From Devosia oryzisoli (GTDB taxonomy: Bacteria > Pseudomonadota > Alphaproteobacteria > Rhizobiales > Devosiaceae): a stretch of DNA of 64,000 bases. Each line of letters opens with the position of its first letter. Positions within the stretch are counted from its first letter, which is position 1. Below the pieces are notes generated by a model. That model was not told where the DNA came from and did no database searches. It saw nothing but the letters and a program-made list of their open reading frames with translations. The position numbers were made by a program, and so were the translations under genes. Shown in pieces: positions 63,625 through 64,000 of this stretch. The DNA lies in NCBI RefSeq assembly GCF_014837245.1, contig NZ_JACYFU010000003.1, positions 186,001-250,000 of the forward strand. The letters run 5' to 3'.

Positions 63625-64000
63625 CTAGGAAGCAGCGCGCGAAAGGATCGCGCTCGCGCCTTCCACCAGTTCCTTGCCAGCTTGCTCGGCGGTCTTGGCA
63701 CCAAAGCCGACTTCCTGGCCGAGAGTGCGGATCAGCGAGGAATCCACTTCACCGGCAGCGGCCGGCGGCGGGGGCGGCAGCGGGCCAAGCAGGTCGCCCA
63801 GGTTCGCGACGAAGTTAAGCGCGATCTGGTTCGGGCCATCGAGGGTGGGAGAAACGACGTCGCGGGTGGCCGGCAGACAGGGGATGCCTCGCTCGACGCC
63901 AAGCACCTTGGCCGCTTCCGGGTCGGAGACGAAGAAGTCGACGAAAGACGCCGCAGCTTCCTTGTCGGCCGCGGTGTTGCCGACCGAGAAGAACATCGAC
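63625..64000 (-). CDS. ABC sugar solute-binding protein, C-terminal fragment
   Basis: The frame is open to the right edge, so only the last 125 or so residues are seen: FFSVGNTAADKEAAASFVDFFVSD, then GVERGIPCLPATRDVV and a tail GQEVGFGAKTAEQAGKELVEGASAI. This is the C-lobe of a periplasmic carbohydrate-binding protein (family 1). A PPPPP run in the tail (LLGPLPPPPPAAAGEVD) is an unusual insertion near residue 60 of the fragment. It is the first seen gene of the operon. Confidence 0.85.
   Translation of the reverse strand, partial: SMFFSVGNTAADKEAAASFVDFFVSDPEAAKVLGVERGIPCLPATRDVVSPTLDGPNQIALNFVANLGDLLGPLPPPPPAAAGEVDSSLIRTLGQEVGFGAKTAEQAGKELVEGASAILSRAAS

Overview
The window is a GC-rich stretch of a Gram-negative chromosome. 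Its gene content points to an alphaproteobacterium of the Hyphomicrobiales (Rhizobiales), probably Devosia-like. The pointers are an ActS/ActR (RegB/RegA) redox pair, Irr divergent from fabA-fabB, MmcB, DUF2259 and DUF2852 proteins, rpsT beside dnaA, and rhizobial-type palindromic intergenic repeats. The genus is an inference; no rRNA gene is present to settle it. Almost everything is chromosomal core. No IS element, prophage, integrase or CRISPR array was seen.

Layout. 0-5.5 kb: end of a LysR regulator, three YbjJ-like MFS transporters with mmcB between the second and third, and a DUF1428 protein. 5.5-8 kb: actS-actR on the minus strand and a DUF2852 membrane protein. 8-13.7 kb: a YgjP-type metallopeptidase, secreted proteins, an L,D-transpeptidase, a class A penicillin-binding protein with a repeat-rich tail, and a small secreted HExxH protein. 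13.7-15.6 kb: a luciferase-like monooxygenase, a 59-aa DUF3606 protein, and hicB beside a frameshifted hicA. 15.6-25.5 kb: gyrB, recF, dnaN, dnaA and rpsT on the minus strand, with a plus-strand SDR/aldo-keto reductase pair between dnaN and dnaA. 25.6-30.5 kb: a minus-strand run ubiE-ubiB-lipoprotein-dut-DUF2259-moeB-like. 30.6-34.2 kb: mutM, a 51-aa membrane protein, fabB, fabA and divergent irr.

34.4-39 kb: a plus-strand run nat-ydeI-like-DUF1697-ribokinase, then cspA, then an ArsR/SRPBCC pair. 39-45.7 kb: infC (best read with an ATT start), an alpha/beta hydrolase, an overlapping queG-SDR-GNAT operon, a GST, uppP and lolA. 46.4-51.4 kb: ftsK, then glnK-amtB behind a sigma-54-like promoter. 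51.4-54.9 kb: a UbiH-type monooxygenase, Trm112-like and LON-domain proteins, a CnoX-like thioredoxin and tRNA-Gly(GCC). 54.9-58.2 kb: a marR-emrA-emrB efflux operon whose promoter spacer holds a palindrome. 58.3-64 kb: a sugar ABC-transport operon with two Gfo/Idh/MocA dehydrogenases, running off the right edge.

Functional themes are chromosome replication and repair (dnaA, dnaN, recF, gyrB, mutM, mmcB, dut, ftsK), envelope building (PBP1a, L,D-transpeptidase, uppP, lolA, fabAB), ubiquinone and redox control (ubiE, ubiB, UbiH-like, ActS/ActR), and nitrogen and sugar acquisition. I found no convincing wholly new multi-gene defence or metabolic system. The most informative observations are small: the ATT start of infC, the broken HicA, the split replication cluster, the DPxTGxP tail of PBP1a, the tiny secreted zincin, and promoter/operator architectures at glnK, marR and arsR.
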